DNA of 14,617 nucleotides, from assembly GCA_000434935.1 (NCBI GenBank), contig FR882188.1, positions 49,953 to 64,569 on the forward strand. The letters are read 5' to 3'. Positions 8,118 to 14,617 of the stretch are shown piece after piece. Under the pieces are notes generated by a model. The model saw nothing but the letters and a program-made list of their open reading frames with translations, searched no databases and was not told the DNA's origin. Each line of letters opens with the position of its first letter. Within the stretch, counting starts at the first letter, position 1. This DNA is from Bacteroides sp. CAG:709 (GTDB taxonomy: Bacteria > Bacteroidota > Bacteroidia > Bacteroidales > UBA932). The position numbers and the translations under genes were made by a program.

Positions 8118-8148
8118 TTTCCGCAACCGCGAAAACTTCGTACCTTTA
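8118..8148 (+). promoter_or_regulatory. Candidate promoter of the outer-membrane barrel gene
   Basis: TTTC (8118-8121), 19 bp, then TACCTTTA (8141-8148). Each box differs by one base from the Bacteroidota consensus TTTG / TAnnTTTG, with correct spacing. The -7 box ends only 9 bp before the ATG at 8158, so the transcript would have almost no 5' leader. Confidence 0.5.
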
Positions 8149-8157
8149 CGCCCTGAA

Positions 8158-9453
8158 ATGAAGAAGATATTGACATTGACAGCGGCAGTACTGATTTTCA
8201 GCATCCTGTCAGCTTCCGGTGCAGAGAGAACAGCATCGTCAAAAGAGACAAATAGAGAGAAGGAAACCGTGAAGACCGGGTATTCGTTCATGCCGCTCCC
8301 GATGCTGGCATTCGACGGCGCGAAAGGCGTACTTTTCGGCGCCATGATGAACATTTACAATTTCGGCGACGGCTCCACGTACCCCAATCCACGTTGCAGC
8401 TGGTACCTGGACGCATCCGTCTACACGGGCGGCAGCCAAAGCTACGCCGCCTCATTCGATTCCGGCAGCATCCTCCCCAAGGTCAGGATCAATGTCGCCG
8501 CAAGCTGGTTCCGCGACAAGGCGATGGAGTTCTTCGGCTACAACGGCAGCCAGAGTTTCTATGACACCTGTCTGGAAAACGGATTCTACTACTACGGAAG
8601 AGGGGTATTGAATTTCAGGACAGATTTCAAAGGCCCGATATGCCGGAACCTGCATTGGAACGCCGGATATAATTTCAACTACTTGACTGTCAATGAATAC
8701 AGTTCAGACAAATACACAGGAGACGAGACGTTTTTCGGACTGTACAAAAAATGGGGGATCCTGGACGGCAACACATCCGGAGACATGTTCTCTTCTGCAT
8801 TGAAAGCCGGCCTCACTTATGATTCCAGGGACTTCGAGGGCGTGCCGGGACGCGGAATACTCGCGAATGCGTACATCTATGCTTCTCCGAAATTTCTCGG
8901 TTCGTCAGACAGCTACGTGAAATACAATCTGTCTTTCCAGCAGTTCGTCCCGATTGTCCCGCAGCGTCTCACATTCGTATATCATCTTGATTACCAGGAC
9001 TTCATAGGCAAAGCCCCATGGTATGTCGTGCCGTTTTTCTCGCCTGGCGGTCCGAAATCCGACAATTCCTACATCGGCGGCACACGCATGGTCCGCGGCA
9101 TCAGATACAACCGCGCCACGGGAAAAGGATTGGGTTATTTCAATGCCGAGCTGCGATGGAATTTCTGGAATTTCACCATCTGGAACCAGAATATAGGTCT
9201 GATGGTGAGCGGTTTCTGCGACGGCATCCATGTTTTCAGACAATATGACCTTACCAATGCGACCGGCTATGCGCCTGAGCTGTACAGCAAATTCATCAAT
9301 ACCTCCAGGCGTGACAGGATGCACATCTCTGCCGGCGGGTCATTGAAAGTCATATTCAACCGCAATTTCATCATAAATGCAGAAATTGCCCGCTGCACCT
9401 CCCGTCAGGACGGCACATGGGCAATTTATTGTAACTCAGGGTTTTATTTCTAG
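8158..9453 (+). CDS. Omp85-type outer-membrane beta-barrel without POTRA domains
   Basis: A 431-residue secreted protein with a signal peptide (MKK, hydrophobic core 4-19, likely cleavage near 20-22). The mature part is rich in alternating aromatic and polar strands and ends in Phe (NSGFYF), the usual terminal residue of outer-membrane barrels. YDSRDFEGVPGRG (221-233) and the loop-6-like VRGIRY (312-317), followed by GYFNAELRW, are hallmarks of the Omp85 (BamA/TamA, bacterial surface antigen) barrel. About 390 residues remain after the signal peptide and a short linker, enough for a 16-strand barrel but with no room for POTRA domains. POTRA-less Omp85 proteins are known in Bacteroidota; their substrates are poorly defined. 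The gene stands alone, divergent from pflB and convergent with xth. Function in protein or lipid export is inference. Confidence 0.8.
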   Translation: MKKILTLTAAVLIFSILSASGAERTASSKETNREKETVKTGYSFMPLPMLAFDGAKGVLFGAMMNIYNFGDGSTYPNPRCSWYLDASVYTGGSQSYAASFDSGSILPKVRINVAASWFRDKAMEFFGYNGSQSFYDTCLENGFYYYGRGVLNFRTDFKGPICRNLHWNAGYNFNYLTVNEYSSDKYTGDETFFGLYKKWGILDGNTSGDMFSSALKAGLTYDSRDFEGVPGRGILANAYIYASPKFLGSSDSYVKYNLSFQQFVPIVPQRLTFVYHLDYQDFIGKAPWYVVPFFSPGGPKSDNSYIGGTRMVRGIRYNRATGKGLGYFNAELRWNFWNFTIWNQNIGLMVSGFCDGIHVFRQYDLTNATGYAPELYSKFINTSRRDRMHISAGGSLKVIFNRNFIINAEIARCTSRQDGTWAIYCNSGFYF

Positions 9454-9493
9454 ACTACTCAAGTTTCGCAAGTTGTCAAACTTGCTGAACGTT

Positions 9494-9550
9494 AGTGCGA
9501 ATTTGAGGGTTGTCACTCGTTCGTAGGCTGTAAGCCCAACGCACTTTTTT
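9494..9550 (+). terminator. Possible terminator after the barrel gene
   Basis: AGTGCG (9494-9499) pairs with CGCACT (9540-9545), which runs into six T residues (9545-9550). A small inner hairpin GGCT/AGCC lies at 9526-9536. The stem is short and the loop long, so termination is only plausible. It lies inside the palindromic element at 9458-9653. Confidence 0.35.
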
Positions 9551-9577
9551 ATGTGCACGTTACCCTCACCCTATAAA

Positions 9578-9598
9578 TCCCTCCCCTCGGGGAAGGGA
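9578..9598 (-). terminator. Possible terminator hairpin downstream of xth
   Basis: TCCCTCCCC (9578-9586) pairs with GGGGAAGGGA (9589-9598) with one bulged A. On the minus strand, 60 bp after the xth stop, the stem is followed by only TTT, so it is a strong hairpin but a weak intrinsic terminator. Confidence 0.35.
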
Positions 9599-9658
9599 CT
9601 TATCTCGCCCTCACGGGCTCCATAAGCGGTGTTTCGCACTTACGAAACTTAAGCTAGA

Positions 9659-10408
9659 TTACAGAAGATCCAGCCCGACCGGGCAATGGTCCGAGCCGAG
9701 GATTTCGTTATGGATTTCAGCTCCGGCGATGCGGTCTTTCATGGAATCTGAGACGAGGAAGTAGTCGATACGCCATCCCGCATTGCGCTGACGCGCCTGG
9801 AAGCGGTATGACCACCATGAATATTTCACGGTATCGGGATTCAGCATACGCCAGGAATCCACGAATCCGGCATTCAGGAGTGCATTGAACTTGCCGCGTT
9901 CCTCATCGGTGAAACCGGCATTGTTCCTGTTCGATGAAGGATTCTTCAAGTCGATTTCATTGTGTGCGACATTGAGGTCGCCGCAGATGACCACGCCCTT
10001 CTTCTTCGCCAATGAAGTGACGTAAGCGCGGAAGTCGTCTTCCCATTTCATCCTGTAATCCAGGCGTTTAAGGCCGTCCTGAGAGTTCGGGACATAGACG
10101 CAGACCAGATGGAAATCTTCAAATTCCACGGTAATCACCCTGCCTTCATGGTCATGTTCGTCAATACCCATGTCCAAGGTTACGGACAATGGTTTCACAC
10201 GTGTATAAACCGCCGTGCCCGAGTAGCCTTTCTTGTCGGCATAGTTCCAATATGATTCATAACCGGGGAATTGCAGATCAAGCTGCCCCTCCTGCATCTT
10301 CGTTTCCTGCAGGCAGAACACATCGGCATCCAGCGCCTTGAATGATTCCTCAAAGCCTTTTCCCACACAGGCGCGCAGCCCGTTCACATTCCAAGAAACG
10401 AGTTTCAT
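9659..10408 (-). CDS. xth: Exodeoxyribonuclease III (AP endonuclease)
   Basis: An ExoIII/Ape1-type DNA repair nuclease that cleaves abasic sites and digests 3' ends. The 249 residues contain the family motifs in order: WNVNGLRA with N7, LQETK with the metal-binding E35, VYVPN with Y105, GDLNVAHNEIDL with D144 and N146, NAGFTDEER, the WSYRFQARQRNAGWRIDYFLVS block (199-220), and the catalytic SDH with D240 and H241. All expected catalytic residues are present and the length is normal. It starts 3 bp after the cysS stop and is the last gene of that block. Some annotations would call it exoA. Confidence 0.95.
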   Translation of the reverse strand: MKLVSWNVNGLRACVGKGFEESFKALDADVFCLQETKMQEGQLDLQFPGYESYWNYADKKGYSGTAVYTRVKPLSVTLDMGIDEHDHEGRVITVEFEDFHLVCVYVPNSQDGLKRLDYRMKWEDDFRAYVTSLAKKKGVVICGDLNVAHNEIDLKNPSSNRNNAGFTDEERGKFNALLNAGFVDSWRMLNPDTVKYSWWSYRFQARQRNAGWRIDYFLVSDSMKDRIAGAEIHNEILGSDHCPVGLDLL

Positions 10409-10411
10409 AGC

Positions 10412-11977
10412 CTATTCCAATGTCCATTCAACACCATCCTTGGTATCCTTGACGGCGATTCCAAGAGCCTTCAGGTGGTCGCGGATGCTGTCGCTGGTCG
10501 CCCAATCCTTAGCCGCCTTGGCCTTTGCACGCTCCTCAATCACCATTTCCATGAGGCCGGCGATAGTCTTGCCAGCTTTGCCGGAGTCTCCGGACTCATC
10601 CACAAGACCGAGAACACCATATACAATATCATCGAAAAGACGTACCAATGTCTCGATATCTCCCTTCGCCAATGTTCCCTTCTTTTCTTTCTCCGTATTG
10701 ACAAGTCTCACAGCATCAAATATATGCGAGAGCGCTACGGATGTATTGAGGTCATCGCACAATGCGCTGTAGACTCCTTCGAACACGGCTTTTACGGCCT
10801 CGCTGTCAGCAGGGCATGTGTCTGGTGCCACGTCATTCAGGAACTCGCCATATTTCAATTCATTGGCATTGTCCCCGTCTGTTCCGAAAACATTGACCTG
10901 AACCCCGGCGGCAGCCGCGATGGCACGGAGGTCCTGGGCAGCCTGCATTACGCGACGGTAGCCTTTTTCGGCGGCCTGGAGCGCCTCATTCGAGAAATCC
11001 AGGGTGCTGCGGTAGTGCGCCTGAAGGATGAAGAAACGGACGGTCATCGGCGTATATGCCTGAGCCAGAGCGGCATGCTTGCCTGCGAACAGTTCCGGCA
11101 GGGTGATGAAGTTGCCGAGCGATTTGCCCATCTTCTGACCATTGATGGTGATCATGTTGTTGTGAACCCAGTAGTGCACGCCCTGTGTTCCGCGCGATGC
11201 TTCGTTCTGTGCGATTTCGCATTCGTGGTGAGGGAACATGAGGTCCATGCCGCCTCCGTGGATGTCAAATTCGCGTCCGAGGTATTTCTCACCCATTACG
11301 GAGCACTCCAGATGCCATCCCGGAAAACCGTCTCCCCAAGGGGAAGGCCATCTCATAATATGCTGAGGTTCAGCTTTTTTCCACAATGCAAAATCATACG
11401 GAGCGTGCTTGTCGCTCTGTCCGTCCAGAGTTCGCGTGCCTTCCAAAGTGTCTTCCAATGTTCTTCCTGAAAGGATGCCGTAACGGTATTTCTTGTTGTA
11501 TTTTTCCACATCGAAGTACACCGAGCCGTTGCTGATGTAGGCGAATCCCGCATCCAGAATTTTCTTCACGGTCTCGATTTGTTCGATTATATGTCCCGAA
11601 GCACGCGGCTCGATGGACGGAGGGGCTACATTGAGCATACGCATTGCCTCATGATAGCGCAATGTATATGTCTGCACGACTTCCATCGGCTCCAGCTCCT
11701 CCAGGCGGGCCTTCTTTGCAATCTTGTCCTCGCCCTCATCGGCATCATGCTCCAGATGGCCCACATCAGTAATATTGCGCACATAACGCACCTTGTAGCC
11801 CAGATGCTTGAGGAACTTGAACAGCACGTCATAGGTCACACCCGGCCTGGCATGGCCGAGGTGGGCGTCGCCATACACGGTAGGGCCGCAAACATACATA
11901 CCCACGTGTCCCGGATGGATAGGGACGAACAATTCTTTTTTATGTGAAAGTGTATTAGTCAGAAAAAGTTCTCTCAT
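10412..11977 (-). CDS. cysS: Cysteinyl-tRNA synthetase
   Basis: A class Ia synthetase charging tRNA-Cys. MYVCGPTVYGDAHLGHARP carries the zinc ligand C30 and the HIGH-type motif HLGH (39-42). The other zinc ligands fit C225 (WHLECS), H250 and E254 (FPHHECEIAQ). The KMSKS loop reads KMGKS (282-286) within GQKMGKSLGNF, a variant I recall from other Bacteroidota rather than a defect. At 521 residues it is longer than the E. coli enzyme (461), with extra sequence around 360-400 before the anticodon-binding domain. The start is ATG 11977; the 74-bp gap to the upstream membrane-protein gene shows no convincing promoter. The 3-bp spacing to xth suggests co-transcription. Confidence 0.97.
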   Translation of the reverse strand: MRELFLTNTLSHKKELFVPIHPGHVGMYVCGPTVYGDAHLGHARPGVTYDVLFKFLKHLGYKVRYVRNITDVGHLEHDADEGEDKIAKKARLEELEPMEVVQTYTLRYHEAMRMLNVAPPSIEPRASGHIIEQIETVKKILDAGFAYISNGSVYFDVEKYNKKYRYGILSGRTLEDTLEGTRTLDGQSDKHAPYDFALWKKAEPQHIMRWPSPWGDGFPGWHLECSVMGEKYLGREFDIHGGGMDLMFPHHECEIAQNEASRGTQGVHYWVHNNMITINGQKMGKSLGNFITLPELFAGKHAALAQAYTPMTVRFFILQAHYRSTLDFSNEALQAAEKGYRRVMQAAQDLRAIAAAAGVQVNVFGTDGDNANELKYGEFLNDVAPDTCPADSEAVKAVFEGVYSALCDDLNTSVALSHIFDAVRLVNTEKEKKGTLAKGDIETLVRLFDDIVYGVLGLVDESGDSGKAGKTIAGLMEMVIEERAKAKAAKDWATSDSIRDHLKALGIAVKDTKDGVEWTLE

Positions 11978-12051
11978 AACATCTATTATTTTATATCTCG
12001 CTAATTTATGAAATTCCGCTCAAAAAACCTATTTTGTACGCCGTTCCGCCG

Positions 12052-13122
12052 TCATTCCTTCGCCATCACCTCAGAGGCGTATGAAAGGCCGCCGCAAAGA
12101 ATCTGCGTAATCGTCTGTGACTCATGCGAAAGCGTCGCGAACATGATGCCCACGCCGAAAGGCACGCCATATACCGAGGTCAATGCCGTCGCTACGATAT
12201 AGTGAAAGGCTCCGAAGCCGCCCGGCACCGGCACCAGCGAACTCAGGCTGCCGACAATCATCAGGAACAATGCATCCGAGGCTCCGAGCCCCGCCAATTT
12301 TTCCACGGCTCCGGAGAAATCTGCGGACAGCATGGACATATCCATTCCCTGGACGGCCAGCAGGACCGACATGCTCATCAGCCAATACATGGTCCATATC
12401 AATATCGTGTAAATCACGAAAAGCCACCATCTTCTGATCTTGAACAGGCTCACCAGACCGCCCCACATTCCGGATGCAAGCCTGCATACCGCAGCTGCAA
12501 TCCTGTTCCTGTCGCGGAACTTCCGCACCAGCCATACGGACAGGATGCCGACACCTGTTATAAGGGTCAATGCCAATATCCACGTGAGGCCCATGTCAAT
12601 TCTTCCGAACAACGGATTTATTATCTTGTCAGTCAGGAAGTTGCCTACTTTTTCACGCATGGAGAAAAAAAGTATCGCCACGAGGGAAAGCAGGGTCAGG
12701 ACATCCAATGAACGTTCCGTGATTACCGTGCCGAGCACTTTGTCATAAGAGGCAAGATGCGACTTTCCGGATGGATTGGCATTGTCCTGAATGACCGCCG
12801 AACGGCGTGTGATGAAGCCGCAGCGGACGAATTCTCCGATACGCGGGAAAATCAGGTTGGCGAGCAGGCCGATATTGATGGCATTGAACGACACCAGACG
12901 CCGGGTGGACGGGTCTATTGGGATGAGCAGTTCACGCCATCGCAATCCCCTGAGCCAGAACGACATGACGCCGGCTCCCATGGCCACGGCAATCCATCCC
13001 CAGCTGCATGCACGCAGGCCGTCGAGGAAATCTGTCCAATTCACGCCACGGAACGAAAAATAGAGCAGCACAGCAGCCAATGCGACTGATACTACATATT
13101 TTATGACATCCGATGTTTTCAT
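12052..13122 (-). CDS. YbhN/LPG-synthase-type membrane protein (flippase-like)
   Basis: A polytopic inner-membrane protein of 356 residues with about seven or eight hydrophobic segments. It matches the lysylphosphatidylglycerol synthase transmembrane / UPF0104 family: FPRIGEFVRCGFI near residues 92-104, VITERSLD, and the C-terminal PVPGGFGAFHYIVA are the family's conserved stretches. No C-terminal aminoacyl-transfer domain is present, so it is not a full MprF; it may be a lipid flippase-like protein, but the substrate is unknown. The frame is open to a TTG at 13131. I chose ATG 13122 because a TAACTTTG promoter box lies at 13140-13133, which would put transcription start at or just before that ATG. 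It is divergent from the lipoprotein gene and lies upstream of cysS. Confidence 0.85.
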   Translation of the reverse strand: MKTSDVIKYVVSVALAAVLLYFSFRGVNWTDFLDGLRACSWGWIAVAMGAGVMSFWLRGLRWRELLIPIDPSTRRLVSFNAINIGLLANLIFPRIGEFVRCGFITRRSAVIQDNANPSGKSHLASYDKVLGTVITERSLDVLTLLSLVAILFFSMREKVGNFLTDKIINPLFGRIDMGLTWILALTLITGVGILSVWLVRKFRDRNRIAAAVCRLASGMWGGLVSLFKIRRWWLFVIYTILIWTMYWLMSMSVLLAVQGMDMSMLSADFSGAVEKLAGLGASDALFLMIVGSLSSLVPVPGGFGAFHYIVATALTSVYGVPFGVGIMFATLSHESQTITQILCGGLSYASEVMAKE

Positions 13123-13132
13123 AAATATCAAG

Positions 13133-13140
13133 CAAAGTTA
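13133..13140 (-). promoter_or_regulatory. Candidate -7 box of the YbhN-like gene
   Basis: The minus strand reads TAACTTTG, an exact TAnnTTTG match ending 10 bp before the ATG at 13122. No TTTG is seen at the expected -33 distance. If real, the transcript is nearly leaderless. Confidence 0.5.
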
Positions 13141-13162
13141 CGCTTTCTTTTCGAAAAATCAC

Positions 13163-13170
13163 TAAATTTG
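13163..13170 (+). promoter_or_regulatory. Candidate -7 box of the lipoprotein gene
   Basis: TAAATTTG is an exact TAnnTTTG match, giving a leader of about 70 nt before ATG 13246. A -33 TTTG is not seen at the usual distance. It sits back to back with the box at 13133-13140. Confidence 0.45.
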
Positions 13171-13245
13171 GCGGTTCCTGCATGCAAGATAACAAGGCAT
13201 CGGGCATTTTTAGAAGGTAACTTAGAAAAACAGAAAGCGAATACA

Positions 13246-14007
13246 ATGAAACTAAAGACTATTTTGTGCGCATTGGCACTGGCCGCAGCTGCAACCAGCT
13301 GTATGAAAGGCTCTTACCAGACGAACTTCACTGCTTATTGCTCTTTCGAATCTGACGACATGACTGTCTACACCAAGGACAGCATCAAGTTCGACATGGA
13401 TTTCACACAGGGGAATTCCATCTTCGTATGCGGAAAGAGGAATGAAGACAATTCGAAATTCCTGGGCGGAATGATGCTTACCAAGCTGAAGGATTCCAAG
13501 ATCGAAGAGGGCCACATCGACGGCAACACCAAGTCCATTTACAGTGTAGCTGCAGACACGGCAGGCTTCATGTCAAAGGGATGTGCAATCTTCCATGACA
13601 GTCAGAGTTCGACGACAATGCCTGAGCATGAGATGATTTTCGCATACAGCAAAGCCGGTACATGTTCATTGAAACGGATGATGGTCGCGAATACGAATTA
13701 CGTGGTGAATACCGCGAAGTATGGCAACAAGGACCTCGGCGTGAGGGCATTCAACAGCGTGGAGGACAAGCTCGTGCTGAAAGTGACTTCATATGTGAAC
13801 GGATTGGAATCCGGCACGACTTCCATTACGCTTCTCAGCTATGACGAGAAGACAGGTCTCAAGGAGAACAAAGGCTGGAGAAAGCTGGACGTCAGCAAGA
13901 TATCTCGTTTCGACTGGCTTGATTTCAAGTTGGAGAGCACCGTGGAGAATTTCCCTCTCTATTGCTGCATCGACGAGATGGTGGTGAATGTTTCCATCGA
14001 GCAGTAA
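13246..14007 (+). CDS. Secreted lipoprotein, probably DUF4465 family
   Basis: A 253-residue protein beginning MKLKTILCALALAAAATSC, a lipoprotein signal peptide with lipobox ATSC and the acylated Cys at position 19. The C-terminal half has the layout I associate with DUF4465 proteins: VANTNYVVN, then LVLKVTSYVNGLESG, then GWRKLDVSKISRFDWLDFKL, and a final YCCIDEMVVN. This is a beta-rich extracellular fold of unknown function common in Bacteroidota. The family assignment is from memory of its pattern and is tentative. The reading frame stays open upstream to 13168, but the lipoprotein signal and the promoter box at 13163-13170 fix the start at ATG 13246. It converges with rimM, 11 bp apart, with only a CCGGCCGG palindrome (14009-14016) between and no T run. 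Confidence 0.8.
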   Translation: MKLKTILCALALAAAATSCMKGSYQTNFTAYCSFESDDMTVYTKDSIKFDMDFTQGNSIFVCGKRNEDNSKFLGGMMLTKLKDSKIEEGHIDGNTKSIYSVAADTAGFMSKGCAIFHDSQSSTTMPEHEMIFAYSKAGTCSLKRMMVANTNYVVNTAKYGNKDLGVRAFNSVEDKLVLKVTSYVNGLESGTTSITLLSYDEKTGLKENKGWRKLDVSKISRFDWLDFKLESTVENFPLYCCIDEMVVNVSIEQ

Positions 14008-14018
14008 GCCGGCCGGAA

Positions 14019-14534
14019 TTATAGCAGACCTTCAGGCACCTGCATTGTAAGTACCTGATTTTCATCATCTACGGACAGGATGAGTTCTTCATGAAGAGGA
14101 ATCATCACCTGTCCGTTTTCCGTATCCACATATAGACATGGATTTCCCGGAATGTCTTCAAAGTCAGTAATGGTTCCTGCTTGCGTTCCGTCTTCAAGGC
14201 AAAGTTTCCAGCCGACAAGCATCGAGAAATCGCCTTCATCATCGGCAACATCCTCATAATCATCGGCATCTACATATACGGCCTGCCCGGCAAGTTCTTC
14301 CGCATCATCGAACGTGCGGATGTCAGCCAGACGCAGAAGAGCCTTGTCCCTGCCTTTCGGAACTATCTTTTCAATAAAAAAAGGGACCGGCAGTCCATCC
14401 GAATAGATGAACACCGGTTCCTGAATGTCAATGTCTTCAGGCATCACGTCACGGAAACTCGCAAGGAGTTCGCCGTCAGTTCCATTGGATTTTACAATCC
14501 TGGCAATCTGTATGAGTTCAATGCCTTCTGACAT
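14019..14534 (-). CDS. rimM: Ribosome maturation factor RimM
   Basis: RimM assists assembly of the 30S head by binding near ribosomal protein S19. The 171 residues show the N-terminal RimM domain (IELIQIARIVKSNGTDGELL, about 1-85, where GLKGEL is usual) and a C-terminal PRC-barrel (about 98-171) with GWKLCLEDGTQAGTITDF and the conserved VMIPLHEELI stretch. Length is normal for the family. It lies 10 bp after rpsP, the classical rpsP-rimM order; an AGGAGG sequence lies within the last rpsP codons, 15 bp before the ATG. The gene that often follows, trmD, is not present here. Confidence 0.95.
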   Translation of the reverse strand: MSEGIELIQIARIVKSNGTDGELLASFRDVMPEDIDIQEPVFIYSDGLPVPFFIEKIVPKGRDKALLRLADIRTFDDAEELAGQAVYVDADDYEDVADDEGDFSMLVGWKLCLEDGTQAGTITDFEDIPGNPCLYVDTENGQVMIPLHEELILSVDDENQVLTMQVPEGLL

Positions 14535-14544
14535 GGTACTGGAA

Positions 14545-14617
14545 TTAAGCCTCCTGTGCAGGTGCCTCTTCTGCAGGTGCAGCAGCAGCTTCCTCAGCAG
14601 CTTTAGCGGCAGCAGCC
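14545..14617 (-). CDS. rpsP: Ribosomal protein S16, C-terminal tail (partial)
   Basis: Only the last 24 codons are in the window, running off the right edge. They read as an Ala/Glu/Pro-rich tail (AAAAKAAEE, then AAAAPAEEAPAQEA) ending in TAA at 14545-14547. Bacteroidota S16 proteins carry such a low-complexity acidic extension, and position directly upstream of rimM supports rpsP. The conserved S16 core is outside the window, so the call rests on the tail and gene order. Confidence 0.75.
   Translation of the reverse strand, partial: AAAAKAAEEAAAAPAEEAPAQEA

Larger units (their letters stand above)
9458..9653. repeat. MITE-like palindromic intergenic element
   Basis: This block fills nearly all of the 205-bp spacer between the convergent barrel and xth genes. 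Its ends are 16-bp inverted repeats, CTCAAGTTTCGCAAGT (9458-9473) and ACTTACGAAACTTAAG (9638-9653), with two mismatches. The mismatches would be G-U pairs in a minus-strand RNA. Flanking them directly are CTAGACTA (9450-9457) and CTAGATTA (9654-9661), 7 of 8 identical and resembling a target-site duplication. Inside are perfect pairings: CAAGTT/AACTTG (9469-9484), AGTGCGAA/TTCGCACT (9494-9501, 9633-9640), GAGGGT/ACCCTC (9505-9510, 9562-9567), a GC-rich hairpin (9578-9598), GCCC/GGGC (9607-9618) and GTTTCG/CGAAAC (9631-9648). It encodes no credible protein. A structured RNA or a composite terminator is the alternative. Confidence 0.5.

Noticed and set aside
10475..11470. Long open frame (331 codons) on the plus strand opposite cysS.
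   Set aside because: It lies wholly antisense to a clear cysS with intact motifs. Its translation shows no family features, and long antisense frames are common in this codon usage.
13168..13245. Upstream in-frame extension of the lipoprotein by 26 codons.
   Set aside because: It would bury the lipoprotein signal peptide, begins at a GTG inside a promoter box, and its residues do not resemble a signal sequence.

Overview
The window looks like a chromosomal segment of a Bacteroidales bacterium (phylum Bacteroidota) of medium G+C. The signs are Bacteroidota-type promoter boxes (TAnnTTTG) at several gene starts, weak or absent Shine-Dalgarno sequences, a SAM-like tyrosine recombinase of the Bacteroidota type, a 'TSC' lipobox, a POTRA-less Omp85-type barrel, and the alanine/glutamate-rich tail of ribosomal protein S16. 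I cannot name a genus from sequence alone.

Layout. Positions 1-1479 hold the right end of a probable integrated element: a small ribbon-helix-helix-like protein (+) tail to tail with a tyrosine recombinase (-). After a 145-bp spacer with a palindromic operator-like site and a strong intrinsic terminator comes a long minus-strand block, read right to left: pflB (split by a one-base frameshift), pflA, a short-chain polyprenyl diphosphate synthase, a U32/TrhP-like protein and rsgA, ending at that terminator. A 202-bp divergent spacer with two promoters and a nested palindrome separates pflB from a plus-strand Omp85-type barrel gene. Next is a 205-bp, heavily palindromic spacer that looks like a small repeat or MITE-like element. 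Then comes a second minus-strand block: a YbhN/LPG-synthase-type membrane protein, cysS and xth. A divergent promoter region leads to a plus-strand lipoprotein (possibly DUF4465). The right edge holds rimM and the tail of rpsP on the minus strand.

How the genes fit together. PflB and PflA form the anaerobic pyruvate-to-formate and acetyl-CoA module; PflA installs the glycyl radical. The prenyl synthase, U32 protein and RsgA are housekeeping genes packed 2-12 bp apart. cysS and xth lie 3 bp apart. rpsP-rimM is the classical ribosomal pair. The two plus-strand genes, the barrel and the lipoprotein, are the envelope genes with uncertain roles.

The most notable points are the MITE-like palindromic block at 9458-9653 with inverted-repeat ends and an 8-bp near-duplicate flank, the pflB frameshift that separates the active-site cysteines from the glycyl-radical residue, the POTRA-less Omp85 barrel, and two genes whose promoter box sits only 9-10 bp before the start codon. 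I see no CRISPR array, tRNA, rRNA or clear defence system. No wholly new multi-gene system is evident.
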